Assembly: GCA_002503885.1 (NCBI GenBank)
Contig: DASQ01000009.1
Location: 1 to 8,286 of the forward strand
DNA: 8,286 bases
Source: Methanoculleus marisnigri
GTDB lineage: Archaea; Halobacteriota; Methanomicrobia; Methanomicrobiales; Methanoculleaceae
Direction: 5' to 3'
The position numbers and the translations under genes are program-made. A model generated the notes under the pieces. That model was not told where the DNA came from, ran no database searches, and saw only the letters and a program-made list of their open reading frames with translations. Shown in pieces: positions 1 through 6,415 of this stretch (position 1 is its first letter; every line of letters begins with the position of its first letter).

Positions 1-233
1 TCCTTCTTCCGGGTGTAGGGAAGGTAGGATCCGACCAGGATGTCAACCCCCGAGGTAAGATCCGGCCGGAGGCCCAGAAGGATCTGACGGTTCTCCCGGT
101 GCGTCGCATAATGCTGCCGGACGTTGTACAGTCCTACATTGTACATGCTTTTAGCATGGTACGCGAGCGTGTCGAGGATCCAGAACGTCTTCTGGGGAAG
201 GCGCAGATAGTTGCTGACGACTCGCAGTACCAT
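1..233 (-). CDS. tnpB: TnpB-type protein of an IS200/IS605 (IS1341-like) element, N-terminal part
   Basis: About 77 codons read leftward from the ATG at 233 and run off the window edge, so only the N-terminus is visible. The start MVLRVVSNYLRLPQKTFWIL, followed by DTLAYHAKSMYNVGLYNVRQ, matches the usual opening of archaeal TnpB (OrfB_IS605) proteins, including the conserved K-S/N-x-Y-N-x-x-L-Y-x-x-R-x-x core. TnpB proteins are RNA-guided, RuvC-type nucleases that help IS200/IS605 elements persist. The RuvC motifs and zinc finger would lie outside the window, as would the guide-RNA (omega RNA) region at the 3' end, so activity cannot be judged. The start is supported by AGAGG just before it, an in-frame stop two codons upstream, and a TATA-like box centred near 264. 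No tnpA is seen on the upstream side. Confidence 0.85.
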   Translation of the reverse strand, partial: MVLRVVSNYLRLPQKTFWILDTLAYHAKSMYNVGLYNVRQHYATHRENRQILLGLRPDLTSGVDILVGSYLPYTRKK

Positions 234-260
234 TACCTCTTATCTTTGGGGCTCATCTGT

Positions 261-268
261 CTATAAGG
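261..268 (-). promoter_or_regulatory. TATA-like box for tnpB
   Basis: The minus strand reads CTTATAG here. An archaeal transcript would start about 25 bases downstream, near 238, only a few bases before the tnpB ATG at 233. That predicts a leaderless or nearly leaderless message. Confidence 0.45.
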
Positions 269-305
269 TAACTCCCGCGGGGCGAAAGTGTACGGGGCTT
301 GATGC

Positions 306-347
306 GGGCAATTCCTCCCCCGGTTGAAACCGGGGGTCTCCTTGCCC
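306..347. repeat. Two-tier hairpin, probable left end of the tnpB IS element
   Basis: CCCCCGGTT at 317-325 pairs perfectly with AACCGGGGG at 328-336 across a two-base GA loop. An outer arm, GGGCAA at 306-311, pairs with TTGCCC at 342-347, leaving a five-by-five internal loop between the stems. The structure lies about 75-115 bases upstream of the tnpB start. IS200/IS605 elements carry a subterminal hairpin at each end, recognised as single strands by the TnpA transposase, so this position fits the left end. The exact element boundary is not clear from one window. An intrinsic terminator is less likely because no T-run follows. Confidence 0.6.
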
Positions 348-722
348 GTCGTATATGAACCGTCTCCCGGAAAGCCAAACCTACAGGTCGGAATGAACCT
401 TACAGCGTGGTCTCAGATTTGTTTTATAAGTTTAGTAATGATTTTTCATGACAAATCCCTCGGGGGATGCTGCGTGCCTTTCCGGATTCTGCCGATCTGC
501 ATCCGGATCGTTAGAACCATAGAGCAGTTGCCCCCGTTCCCGGTTGCCGGGGGAGTGTCCTCCCGTGGGTGCGGGATGTGGGGTCCGCAGTATTCGCCGG
601 GATCTGCCGGCTGGGGGTTGGGCTATGCTCGTGGTCTGCTCCGAAGGAGTGCCGCCTGTAAGGTCATCCGGGAACCTTCTGTCGGGGGTGTGAAGCCCGC
701 TTACAATCCTGTCCCTGAACCG
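348..722. other. 375-base region without a convincing protein gene; possible structured RNA
   Basis: Open frames cross this stretch on both strands, but their translations are rich in Arg, Pro and Gly and match no family I know, so I do not call them. A TATA-like box (TTTTATAAG, 422-430) sits in an AT-rich patch, and a sharply GC-rich stretch starts about 25 bases later. That stretch has several short hairpins: CCCGG/CCGGG at 539-551, CTCC-GAA-GGAG at 638-648, and CGGG/CCCG around 683-699. A second TATA box follows at 723. A small RNA of roughly 270 nt is possible. It lacks the conserved blocks of archaeal SRP RNA and RNase P RNA, and it does not fold as a tRNA by eye. It could equally be decayed DNA from an old insertion. 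Confidence 0.3.
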
Positions 723-730
723 ATTTATAT
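723..730 (+). promoter_or_regulatory. TATA box of the small ORF-MFS transporter unit
   Basis: TTTATATG is a good archaeal TATA element. Typical spacing puts the transcript start near 752, just before the palindrome at 756-769 and the Shine-Dalgarno at 772-778. The upstream BRE is not obvious. This would give the transporter a leader of about 140 bases. Confidence 0.55.
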
Positions 731-755
731 GGCGGCTCCCTCGTTCCGGGAATCT

Positions 756-769
756 CCCGGGATCCCGGG
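756..769. promoter_or_regulatory. 14-base perfect palindrome, candidate operator
   Basis: CCCGGGATCCCGGG is a perfect inverted repeat. It is preceded by a third half-site-like copy, TTCCGGGAA at 745-753. The elements lie directly downstream of the TATA box and around the predicted transcript start, where a bound archaeal repressor would block the polymerase. No regulator gene is adjacent. GC-rich DNA produces short palindromes by chance, so the function is inferred. Confidence 0.4.
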
Positions 770-783
770 CGAAAGGAGAGCGG

Positions 784-858
784 ATGCGTGGGGTCGAGCG
801 ACGCACGATCCGTTGTCGTATCCGGAAAATTCTTCCCCGATCCCGTCGACAGTTGTAA
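784..858 (+). CDS. Small Arg-rich ORF (24 aa), possible leader peptide
   Basis: The ATG at 784 is preceded by AAAGGAG at 772-778, the strongest Shine-Dalgarno in the region, with five bases between the motif and the start codon. The frame runs 24 codons to TAA at 856-858, encoding MRGVERRTIRCRIRKILPRS followed by RRQL, with nine arginines, two lysine-free termini and no membrane segment. It ends 35 bases before the MFS transporter and lies downstream of a TATA box and palindrome, so the two would share a transcript. It may be a leader peptide whose translation affects the transporter, or a tiny basic protein. It may also be a chance ORF, since CG-rich DNA favours arginine codons. I recognise no homologue. 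Confidence 0.4.
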   Translation: MRGVERRTIRCRIRKILPRSRRQL

Positions 859-893
859 CTCCCTGGATTACATGAGAACCCGGGAGAAGAATC

Positions 894-2108
894 ATGATCG
901 GGCATCACTCCGCACCGGATCGCCGGACGATGTATATTCTCTTCATGGTCGGTTTCTTTGCAATCTTCTCGACCACCATCTCAAAGAATCCGGTGCTGCC
1001 CCTCTTCTCGCAGGCCCTGGGCGCCGGCGATGCAGTCATCGGCCTGGTTGCAGCCGTCTCCCCGCTCGCCGGGATCCTCTTCTCGTTCCCGGTGGGGGTT
1101 CTATCGGACCACCTGGGCAAGAGGAGACTGCTCATCGTATCCGGAGCGATATTCCTCTTTGCACCTCTGCTCTACCTCTTCATCGCCGATCCGCTCTGGC
1201 TGATCCCGGTCCGGTTCTTCCACGGGATGGCAACCGCAATCCTCGGTCCGGTGATCGCTGCGATGATTGCGGTGCGATTTGCCGAGAAGAAGGGGGAGGT
1301 GCTCGGGCAGTACTCTTCCGCAACCCTGATCGGGAGGACCCTTGCCCCGCTTGTCGGCGGGGTCATCATATCGTTCTTCGTCTTTTACCCCGGGCTCATT
1401 CCTTACCGGATGGTATACCTCGCTGCAGCAATCGCCGCGGTGCCGGTAGTCGTCCTGATCCTTCTCTACCGGGAGGAGACTCCGGGCCCCCTCATGGTCC
1501 TCCCGTTCTCAGCGTTTCGCAGAAGTTTCGCGACGTTCTTCACGAACCGGAGACTGCGGGCAACGGCACTCGTGGATATGGCAACTTACTTTGCCTTCGG
1601 GGCATTCGAGACGTTCCTGCCGCTCATACTGCTCTCCCGGGGGATGGGTGCATACCAGACGGGGGTCCTGTTTGCCGTCCAGACACTGATCATCGCGGTG
1701 ACAAAACCATTCTTCGGCAGGATTGCCGACCGGGTCGACAAACGGGTCCAGATTATCATAGGGCTCTTCGTTATGGGGTGCTCGGTTGCCGCTATACCGT
1801 TTGCGTCGGCATTTACAACGCTCCTTCTCGTAAGTTCCCTTCTCGCTCTCGGCATGTCGCTCTCCACGGTTGCGACCACTGCGTACGTCGCAGACGTTGC
1901 AGAGAAAGAAGAGATGGGCGCCTCGATGGGGGCGTTATCGTCCATCATGGACATCGGGCATTCAGCAGGCCCCCTCGTGACTGGAATCGTCATTGCCGGT
2001 AGTGGCTTTGGCCCCGGATTCTTCGTGAGTTTCCTGATCGCCGCAGCAGTCTGCGGGTTCTTCGCCCTGTCTGTCCGGAACCCGGCACCGCAGACGGGGA
2101 GCCGATAG
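894..2108 (+). CDS. MFS transporter, DHA1 drug:proton antiporter type
   Basis: This 404-residue protein has about 12 hydrophobic segments in two halves, the size and shape of a DHA1-type major facilitator. The loop between segments 2 and 3 carries motif A (GVLSDHLGKRR, residues 68-78), and the second half has its degenerate copy (GRIADRVDKR, 275-284). The acidic residues near the N-terminal half and the basic RFFHGM segment around 107-112 fit proton-coupled efflux. It would act in the cytoplasmic membrane exporting drugs or other small molecules; the substrate cannot be read from the sequence. The ATG at 894 is chosen because GGGAG lies seven bases upstream. Met13 (at 930) is an alternative without a clear ribosome site. 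A small ORF precedes it on the likely transcript, and the gene converges with mcrC. Confidence 0.88.
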   Translation: MIGHHSAPDRRTMYILFMVGFFAIFSTTISKNPVLPLFSQALGAGDAVIGLVAAVSPLAGILFSFPVGVLSDHLGKRRLLIVSGAIFLFAPLLYLFIADPLWLIPVRFFHGMATAILGPVIAAMIAVRFAEKKGEVLGQYSSATLIGRTLAPLVGGVIISFFVFYPGLIPYRMVYLAAAIAAVPVVVLILLYREETPGPLMVLPFSAFRRSFATFFTNRRLRATALVDMATYFAFGAFETFLPLILLSRGMGAYQTGVLFAVQTLIIAVTKPFFGRIADRVDKRVQIIIGLFVMGCSVAAIPFASAFTTLLLVSSLLALGMSLSTVATTAYVADVAEKEEMGASMGALSSIMDIGHSAGPLVTGIVIAGSGFGPGFFVSFLIAAAVCGFFALSVRNPAPQTGSR

Positions 2109-2154
2109 CGTTAGCGAGTAAACTACTCCGCCCTGAAGGGGGAGCTGTCTATCG
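2103..2154. repeat. Hairpin resembling a solo IS200/IS605 end; may also act as a terminator
   Basis: CTCC-CCCT (2126-2134, with one bulged G at 2130) pairs with AGGG-GGAG (2137-2144) over a GA loop. An outer repeat, CGATAG at 2103-2108, pairs with CTATCG at 2149-2154 and includes the stop codon of the transporter. The core resembles the CTCCGCCCT-GA-AGGGCGGAG palindrome common at tnpB element ends, with one C lost from the right arm. No transposase gene is attached. It could be a leftover end, a PATE/MITE-like remnant, or simply the 3' hairpin of the transporter transcript. Confidence 0.5.
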
Positions 2155-2201
2155 ATCTCCTTACATTACAGCGATATGACGTAGCGGCGTCAATTCCGCT
2201 T

Positions 2202-2217
2202 CATGAGCATGCTCATG
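2202..2217. promoter_or_regulatory. 16-base perfect palindrome between convergent genes
   Basis: CATGAGCATGCTCATG is a perfect inverted repeat with no spacer. It lies 14 bases beyond the mcrC stop, between two convergent genes, so an operator role is not obvious. It could be a protein site or a 3' hairpin for either transcript. Confidence 0.35.
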
Positions 2218-2231
2218 GCCGATGATTACAC

Positions 2232-3608
2232 CTATGCTTTAGCCCTGCCGGGCCCCCCTGTCGCCAGGGGTTCCTGCTCAGCGATAAGCGGCTTAACAAT
2301 CTCTCGAAGCTCGCTACGGAACGCTTCCCATCCTTCTCGCCGATTGAAGTCATAGGAGAGCCGGATCGCCCGGATCATGAGCGGAACATCCACGTCAGCC
2401 CCGTCAGGGGAGGGCACCGAGAGCATGAAATCTTGCTTCTGTTCGAGAAGCACCTCCGGATAGAGAAGCATGCATCTCCGGGCGTTGGTTTTCGTTGCAT
2501 ACGCATACATCTGGTAGAGGTCTGCCTGGGAAACACCCAGCTTCCGATCGGTCCGGTCCAGCTGCTTGTACTTGGTATCGATGATAGCCTCAATCTCCGG
2601 GGCTCCGATGACAATATCCGGCTTCAAATTGAAGAGTTCCGTGCCGTCCGCATCCCTGGCGAATTTGCCTACGATTGCCTGTGACCTGACCTGCACGTTT
2701 CTTCCAAAGAAGTAGGCCGGATCCTCCGAGAGGATTGCGCTGATAAACTCTTCAAACAACCTCTCCATGGGGATCAGCAGTGAAAAGGATTCGACCTCTG
2801 AAGCTTGCAGGGTGAGGGAAGAGTTCGAGAGAAAGACCCGGCACATCCGGATATAGGGTTCGAAGCTACGGTTGAGCCGGGAGAATGCAATTCTATCGAT
2901 CTCTGCCACGGAGACCGGCGTTAACGTCACCGGATCGAGGATGTTGACGATCGAGCGAAGCAGCCGTATCGTTGAAAAGTCGGAGACCGTCCTCGACATA
3001 AGATAACAGGTATACTTGAGGGTCCGGTTCATGAGGTTGTCAGCCGAGAGCTCGTGGTACCGGCAGGGGATGATGTGCATCCGGGTAGGATTTATGTGGT
3101 GCTTAAAGTCGATTCGCCCTCGAATTACCCTGAGTTCATCTGAGTTCCGGATGTACTCTCTCTTCCGTGAATTTTTTATCGTGATCAACAGGTTCTTTGC
3201 AAACAGATGAATGAAGATCTCGAAGAGATCCATTTTCCTGAGGTCAAGACCCACCGGAGCTACTTCAGTAATGGGAACGTTTCCCGTCTGCGAAAGCATC
3301 TTGAGGAGATTCCCGGCTACCGTAGATCTCTGTTCCCGGCAGGTCTCATGTGCAAATAGTTTGGGAAAGATTTGAATGGTAAAGCCGTTGGCCCTTACTA
3401 CCCCGACGTAATTCAACGCTTGTATCGTGTTCCTGCCGATGTCGAGGAATGGTTTTCTGCTGTTCAGGCGATCCAGCAGTTCGATTGTCGTATCAGTCAG
3501 AAAGAGGGTTCCCTCACTGAACGAATCCGTCCTTGAGGATACGTACGGGTATCTCCGGTACTCAAAGAGGGTTGCTGCCGATCGGGTCTCACTCGTCTGG
3601 TTCGGCAT
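2232..3608 (-). CDS. mcrC: McrC-type nuclease subunit of a type IV restriction system
   Basis: This 458-residue protein is the partner of the adjacent McrB. McrC binds the McrB hexamer, stimulates its GTPase and supplies the nuclease that cuts DNA carrying modified bases. The N-terminal part holds the McrC signature around LRVIRGRIDF (159-168) and the RYHELSADNLMNRTLKY block. The C-terminal half carries a PD-(D/E)XK core: ERLFEEF (282-288), KPDIVI (Asp331), IIDTKYK (Asp344 and Lys346), and the usual QADLYQMYAY helix (361-370). All catalytic positions look intact. The frame stays open upstream to 3845, but the ATG at 3608 is preferred. It has GAGGG just upstream, overlaps the mcrB end by 20 bases, and begins where the McrC-like sequence begins. 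The overlap suggests translational coupling. Confidence 0.93.
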   Translation of the reverse strand: MPNQTSETRSAATLFEYRRYPYVSSRTDSFSEGTLFLTDTTIELLDRLNSRKPFLDIGRNTIQALNYVGVVRANGFTIQIFPKLFAHETCREQRSTVAGNLLKMLSQTGNVPITEVAPVGLDLRKMDLFEIFIHLFAKNLLITIKNSRKREYIRNSDELRVIRGRIDFKHHINPTRMHIIPCRYHELSADNLMNRTLKYTCYLMSRTVSDFSTIRLLRSIVNILDPVTLTPVSVAEIDRIAFSRLNRSFEPYIRMCRVFLSNSSLTLQASEVESFSLLIPMERLFEEFISAILSEDPAYFFGRNVQVRSQAIVGKFARDADGTELFNLKPDIVIGAPEIEAIIDTKYKQLDRTDRKLGVSQADLYQMYAYATKTNARRCMLLYPEVLLEQKQDFMLSVPSPDGADVDVPLMIRAIRLSYDFNRREGWEAFRSELREIVKPLIAEQEPLATGGPGRAKA

Positions 3609-5793
3609 ATCCCTCTTCACGGTTCCCGTTCGCAAGCGCTTCGACTGCCCCGAGGAACTCATCGCCGTATAATCTCTCACTGATCTCGAAACCACGCTCA
3701 TCCGGGGATATTTTGACGAATCTGCTTCCGATAACCTCGTTGAATCTGGCGGGTGCGTCGTAGTAGTATTCTTGGAGGAGGGGAACGATCTCGTGATACC
3801 ATGCGAAGCGGAGCATCTCAAGCGCCTCGTCTCGCGATCCGGCATCCATCACTTTCATCAGGTAACTATGGCCTATCCGGTGGTCCCGGTCGTAATTCGC
3901 CGTGATTCTCTCGTTGATCGTTTCCAGGGCATCCGTAGCGATTTCAACGATCTCCCTGACCTCATCGTCTTTACCGCCCGGGAGGTTCCTGAGAACAGCG
4001 TAGTCGGGCATCATCTCGATGAAACCGAACCTGCGCCGGAGCGCGGCGTCGACAAGCGATATCGATTTGTCGGCGGTGTTCATCGTGCCGATGATGTAGA
4101 GGTTCGGCGGGATTGCGAACTTCTCTTTGGAGTAGGGGAGGGTTATCGCGATCGCATGCTCCTCACCGTAGCGTTTGTCGGCCTCAAGGAGCGTGATCAG
4201 TTCGCCAAAGATTCTGGAGATGTCCCCCCGGTTGATCTCATCGATGACGAGGTAGAGCGGGACCTCTGGTGCAACTTTCAGTAAGTCTCTCTTCTCTGTA
4301 CTTTCAAGTTGCGGGATACTCTCCGATTCGTTCCATCGCTCTTCGATTCCGGCCCTTTCTGCAAGCACGTTGAATGCACGGCGGGATAACGTTTTGAAGA
4401 TGCCGTCCTCCACGCGGTAGGTCAGCATGCCGTCGTCAGTGGTGAACGGGCGGAGGCCTTCGATGAAATCCTCGTAGCCGAAGGAGGGGTGGAAGGTGAC
4501 GAACTCTTTGTCTGGAACCTTCTCACGGATTCTCTTCAGCTCGATACCGAGCGACTCGTATGTCAGGCCTTCGGAAAGCGCGATAATTCGTTGGAGTTCG
4601 GCCTCGCTCAGCCGTTTCAGGCTGCATGCCATTTGTATCCGCACTAGGATGGACTCTTTCAATCCGGGATCGTTCTTCATATCCTCAAATGACGGGCCGT
4701 TGAACTGCTGAACTACCTCAAATCCTATGGAATCCGTTTCTTTTCGGGTACACCTGACCACCGTTGTGAACCGGCGTAGTCTAGCAGCGTTATATGCTAA
4801 GGCCACATCGCCTTCCTGGAGTTCGTCGTAGTACGTCTGCCAGTTTCGCCTTCCTTTCCAGTCGTACACAAAACGGGTTCCAGGAGTCAAGTCCGGGATC
4901 TGGCCGTCTCTGGGCTCGTAAATCGTCAACGAGAAGACCCGTTGATCGAGGAGCGAGTCTTCATGAACCTCATAGTCATGGGCATTGGGATGCGAGATGT
5001 AGTTGTTCGCACGGTACGTCTTTCCCGTGCCGGGAGGGCCGTACAGGATGACCTGCTTTTTGTGCCTTAGCAGGGTTGTTATTTCGTCATCTTCGTTCAT
5101 GTCTGGCATGGGGTTGATCTCATCTAATTTCAATCCGGGCAGTACCCAGGCAATGCCTGCGACCGCCCATAAAGGGTGTTCGTCATTCCATGTCTGTCCG
5201 AATGTTCTGGTTTCAGCAAGGTCTGTCGCAAATTGTCCTGCCCATACGATGCCCTGACCATAACTCCCAGTGGCTGGAAATGAAATGTCATAGCCTACCT
5301 TCTGTGCAAATTCTCTCCATCGCCGCTGCCTGTAGTCGACGAACCTATCCGGGAAGAGGGAAGTCAGTAGAACGCTGCACAATGCTGCTGCTGCAGATTT
5401 GTTTGGTGAACCTTTTTTGTCCTGATATCCAAGGCGTGCTGCTTCGTCGGTAAACGCATCTATTCGGGCGGCCACTTGAGCGTCGTCCTGCGGGAAATCT
5501 TTGATAAGTGTTTGAATTGTCAGAACTGCGGCATCCTCTTCCTTGATGAACTCTCCAAAATGGATGATGTCGTATCTGCTCCCCAATGCCCAGCAATTCC
5601 TGATAACTCCCTTAAACTCATTAAGATCCAGTTCCTGCCTTGAGAGAACCTGCTTCAGTTGAGGGTAGAACGTTCTTCGGTTCTCGATCTCGCCGGATGC
5701 TAATGTTTTCCCCAGCATCTCGACGGTTGTATTCTCATGCTTTGCTATCGCCTCAAGCAAATGTGAGAACCGCATGTCAAGCTCCCGACCCAT
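3589..5793 (-). CDS. mcrB: McrB-type AAA+ GTPase subunit of a type IV restriction system, with EVE-like insertion
   Basis: This 734-residue protein is the motor and DNA-reading subunit. Residues 1-225 form a mostly helical N-terminal domain that I cannot name; it includes SAAAALCSVLLTSLFPDRF. Then come Walker A (GPPGTGKT, 252-259), the McrB block FHPSFGYEDFIEG (434-446), Walker B (IDEIN, 517-521), the McrB signature MNTADKS (571-577) and the arginine-finger segment ALRRRF (584-589). In E. coli McrB the first two motifs are about 25-30 residues apart, here about 170. The insert (285-406) looks like an EVE/PUA-fold domain, with GDVALAY, a strand-rich stretch and a closing LSEAELQRII. The ATG at 5793 follows AGGGG at seven bases; TTG at 5811 lacks a ribosome site, and ATG 5775 with GGGAG is possible. 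GC content appears lower than in the pumps. Confidence 0.93.
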   Translation of the reverse strand: MGRELDMRFSHLLEAIAKHENTTVEMLGKTLASGEIENRRTFYPQLKQVLSRQELDLNEFKGVIRNCWALGSRYDIIHFGEFIKEEDAAVLTIQTLIKDFPQDDAQVAARIDAFTDEAARLGYQDKKGSPNKSAAAALCSVLLTSLFPDRFVDYRQRRWREFAQKVGYDISFPATGSYGQGIVWAGQFATDLAETRTFGQTWNDEHPLWAVAGIAWVLPGLKLDEINPMPDMNEDDEITTLLRHKKQVILYGPPGTGKTYRANNYISHPNAHDYEVHEDSLLDQRVFSLTIYEPRDGQIPDLTPGTRFVYDWKGRRNWQTYYDELQEGDVALAYNAARLRRFTTVVRCTRKETDSIGFEVVQQFNGPSFEDMKNDPGLKESILVRIQMACSLKRLSEAELQRIIALSEGLTYESLGIELKRIREKVPDKEFVTFHPSFGYEDFIEGLRPFTTDDGMLTYRVEDGIFKTLSRRAFNVLAERAGIEERWNESESIPQLESTEKRDLLKVAPEVPLYLVIDEINRGDISRIFGELITLLEADKRYGEEHAIAITLPYSKEKFAIPPNLYIIGTMNTADKSISLVDAALRRRFGFIEMMPDYAVLRNLPGGKDDEVREIVEIATDALETINERITANYDRDHRIGHSYLMKVMDAGSRDEALEMLRFAWYHEIVPLLQEYYYDAPARFNEVIGSRFVKISPDERGFEISERLYGDEFLGAVEALANGNREEGYAEPDE

Positions 5794-5836
5794 GACAAAA
5801 CCCCTGTCCAAAGATCGGAGTCACGCGGCATTAATT

Positions 5837-5888
5837 TTGCCAATTGGCTTTTTAGCAATCTTCTCCGGAAGCGTTCGCCCTAAAAAGG
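5837..5888 (-). promoter_or_regulatory. Candidate mcrBC promoter region with a 10-base palindrome
   Basis: The 229 bases between vapC and mcrB contain AT-rich minus-strand elements that could serve as TATA boxes: CCTTTTTA at 5888-5881 and GCTAAAAAG at 5856-5848. Neither is close to consensus. GCCAATTGGC at 5839-5848 is a perfect palindrome overlapping the second one, flanked by TTGC/GCAA at 5837-5840 and 5855-5858. It is a possible operator for mcrBC. Confidence 0.28.
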
Positions 5889-5999
5889 TTCTATCGTTCC
5901 GAAAGTCACGATGGCCGGGGTGCCTTGCAGAGCTGATAGGCTGGACCCGTGAAGCTTCCGACGACGCCAGGCTACAAGTATCGGTGCTAAAATTGTGCG

Positions 6000-6023
6000 G
6001 GGACAGAGCCGCCCGCGGGTCCC
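6000..6023. terminator. GC-rich hairpin at the end of vapC
   Basis: GGGAC at 6000-6004 pairs with GTCCC at 6019-6023, and CCCGCGGG at 6012-6019 is itself palindromic. The structure touches the vapC stop codon and could end or stabilise the vapBC message. There is no clear T-run after it, so termination is only a suggestion. Confidence 0.25.
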
Positions 6024-6415
6024 TAATGCGTCCTGACCTTCAGCCCCGGAACGCGGGTGAAGTGACTGTCCCGGGTGACGATCTCGCCGTCGCCCGTGAG
6101 CGTGATCGCGGCGATCACCTCGTCGAAATCGCCGATAGGTCTGCCGTTTCCCCTGAGTTCGGCAGCGAGCGTCCCAAAGACCCGATAGGTCTCGTCGGTG
6201 ATCGGGAGCTCGATCAGCGCCCGCATGATCGCCTCGACTTCCCGGAGATTTTCCTGCACCGATGCCGAGAGGAACGCACCGCGGTAGAGTTCGAAGGCGT
6301 TGATCGCCGTGGTTGCAAGCGGCAGCCCTTCCTGCTCCATCGCCTCGAGTGTTCTCATCGCCTCCGGGTCGTGCCGGATCAGGTCGATGAGCAGGGATGT
6401 ATCAAGCGTCGGCAT
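6023..6415 (-). CDS. vapC: VapC toxin, PIN-domain ribonuclease
   Basis: This 130-residue protein has the size and layout of a VapC toxin, a magnesium-dependent endoribonuclease that cleaves RNA, often tRNA or rRNA, when freed from its antitoxin. The PIN-domain acidic residues are in place: Asp5 in MPTLDTS, Glu42 in AINAFELYRG, Asp96/Asp98 in PIGDFDEVIAA, and Asp116 in IVTRDSHFTRVPGL. The last is the typical VapC C-terminal motif. The frame is open to 6469, but the ATG at 6415 is chosen because the PIN fold starts there and GAGGT lies about eight bases upstream. It overlaps the vapB stop by 14 bases, the usual coupling of toxin and antitoxin genes. The RNA target cannot be inferred. Confidence 0.92.
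   Translation of the reverse strand: MPTLDTSLLIDLIRHDPEAMRTLEAMEQEGLPLATTAINAFELYRGAFLSASVQENLREVEAIMRALIELPITDETYRVFGTLAAELRGNGRPIGDFDEVIAAITLTGDGEIVTRDSHFTRVPGLKVRTH

Noticed and set aside
590..720. SRP RNA or RNase P RNA in the GC-rich non-coding stretch
   Set aside because: The SRP helix 8 block (CCGGAAGG...AGCAG) and the RNase P P4 blocks (GAGGAAAGTCC, ACAGAA...GGCTTAC) are absent.
324..908. Frames of 183 codons (plus) and 158 codons (minus) before the MFS gene
   Set aside because: Low-complexity, Arg/Pro/Ser-rich translations, no good ribosome site and no recognisable family. The plus frame also starts inside the IS end hairpin.
788..2002. A 404-codon frame overlapping the plus-strand MFS gene
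   Set aside because: The translation is rich in Arg, Pro and Gly with no fold signature, while the other frame gives a clean 12-segment transporter with motif A. It is a shadow of the GC-rich codon pattern.
3609..3845. N-terminal extension of mcrC to 537 residues
   Set aside because: The extra 79 residues lie wholly within mcrB, are Ser/Arg-rich and do not resemble McrC. The ATG at 3608 has a ribosome site and normal overlap.
5905..5975. Resemblance to TPP or fluoride riboswitch blocks (GGGGTGCC, GCTGAT, ACCCGTGAA)
   Set aside because: Key conserved blocks are missing (CUGAGA and the GG-TAAT-CC core for TPP, the full fluoride pseudoknot), and no plus-strand gene follows.
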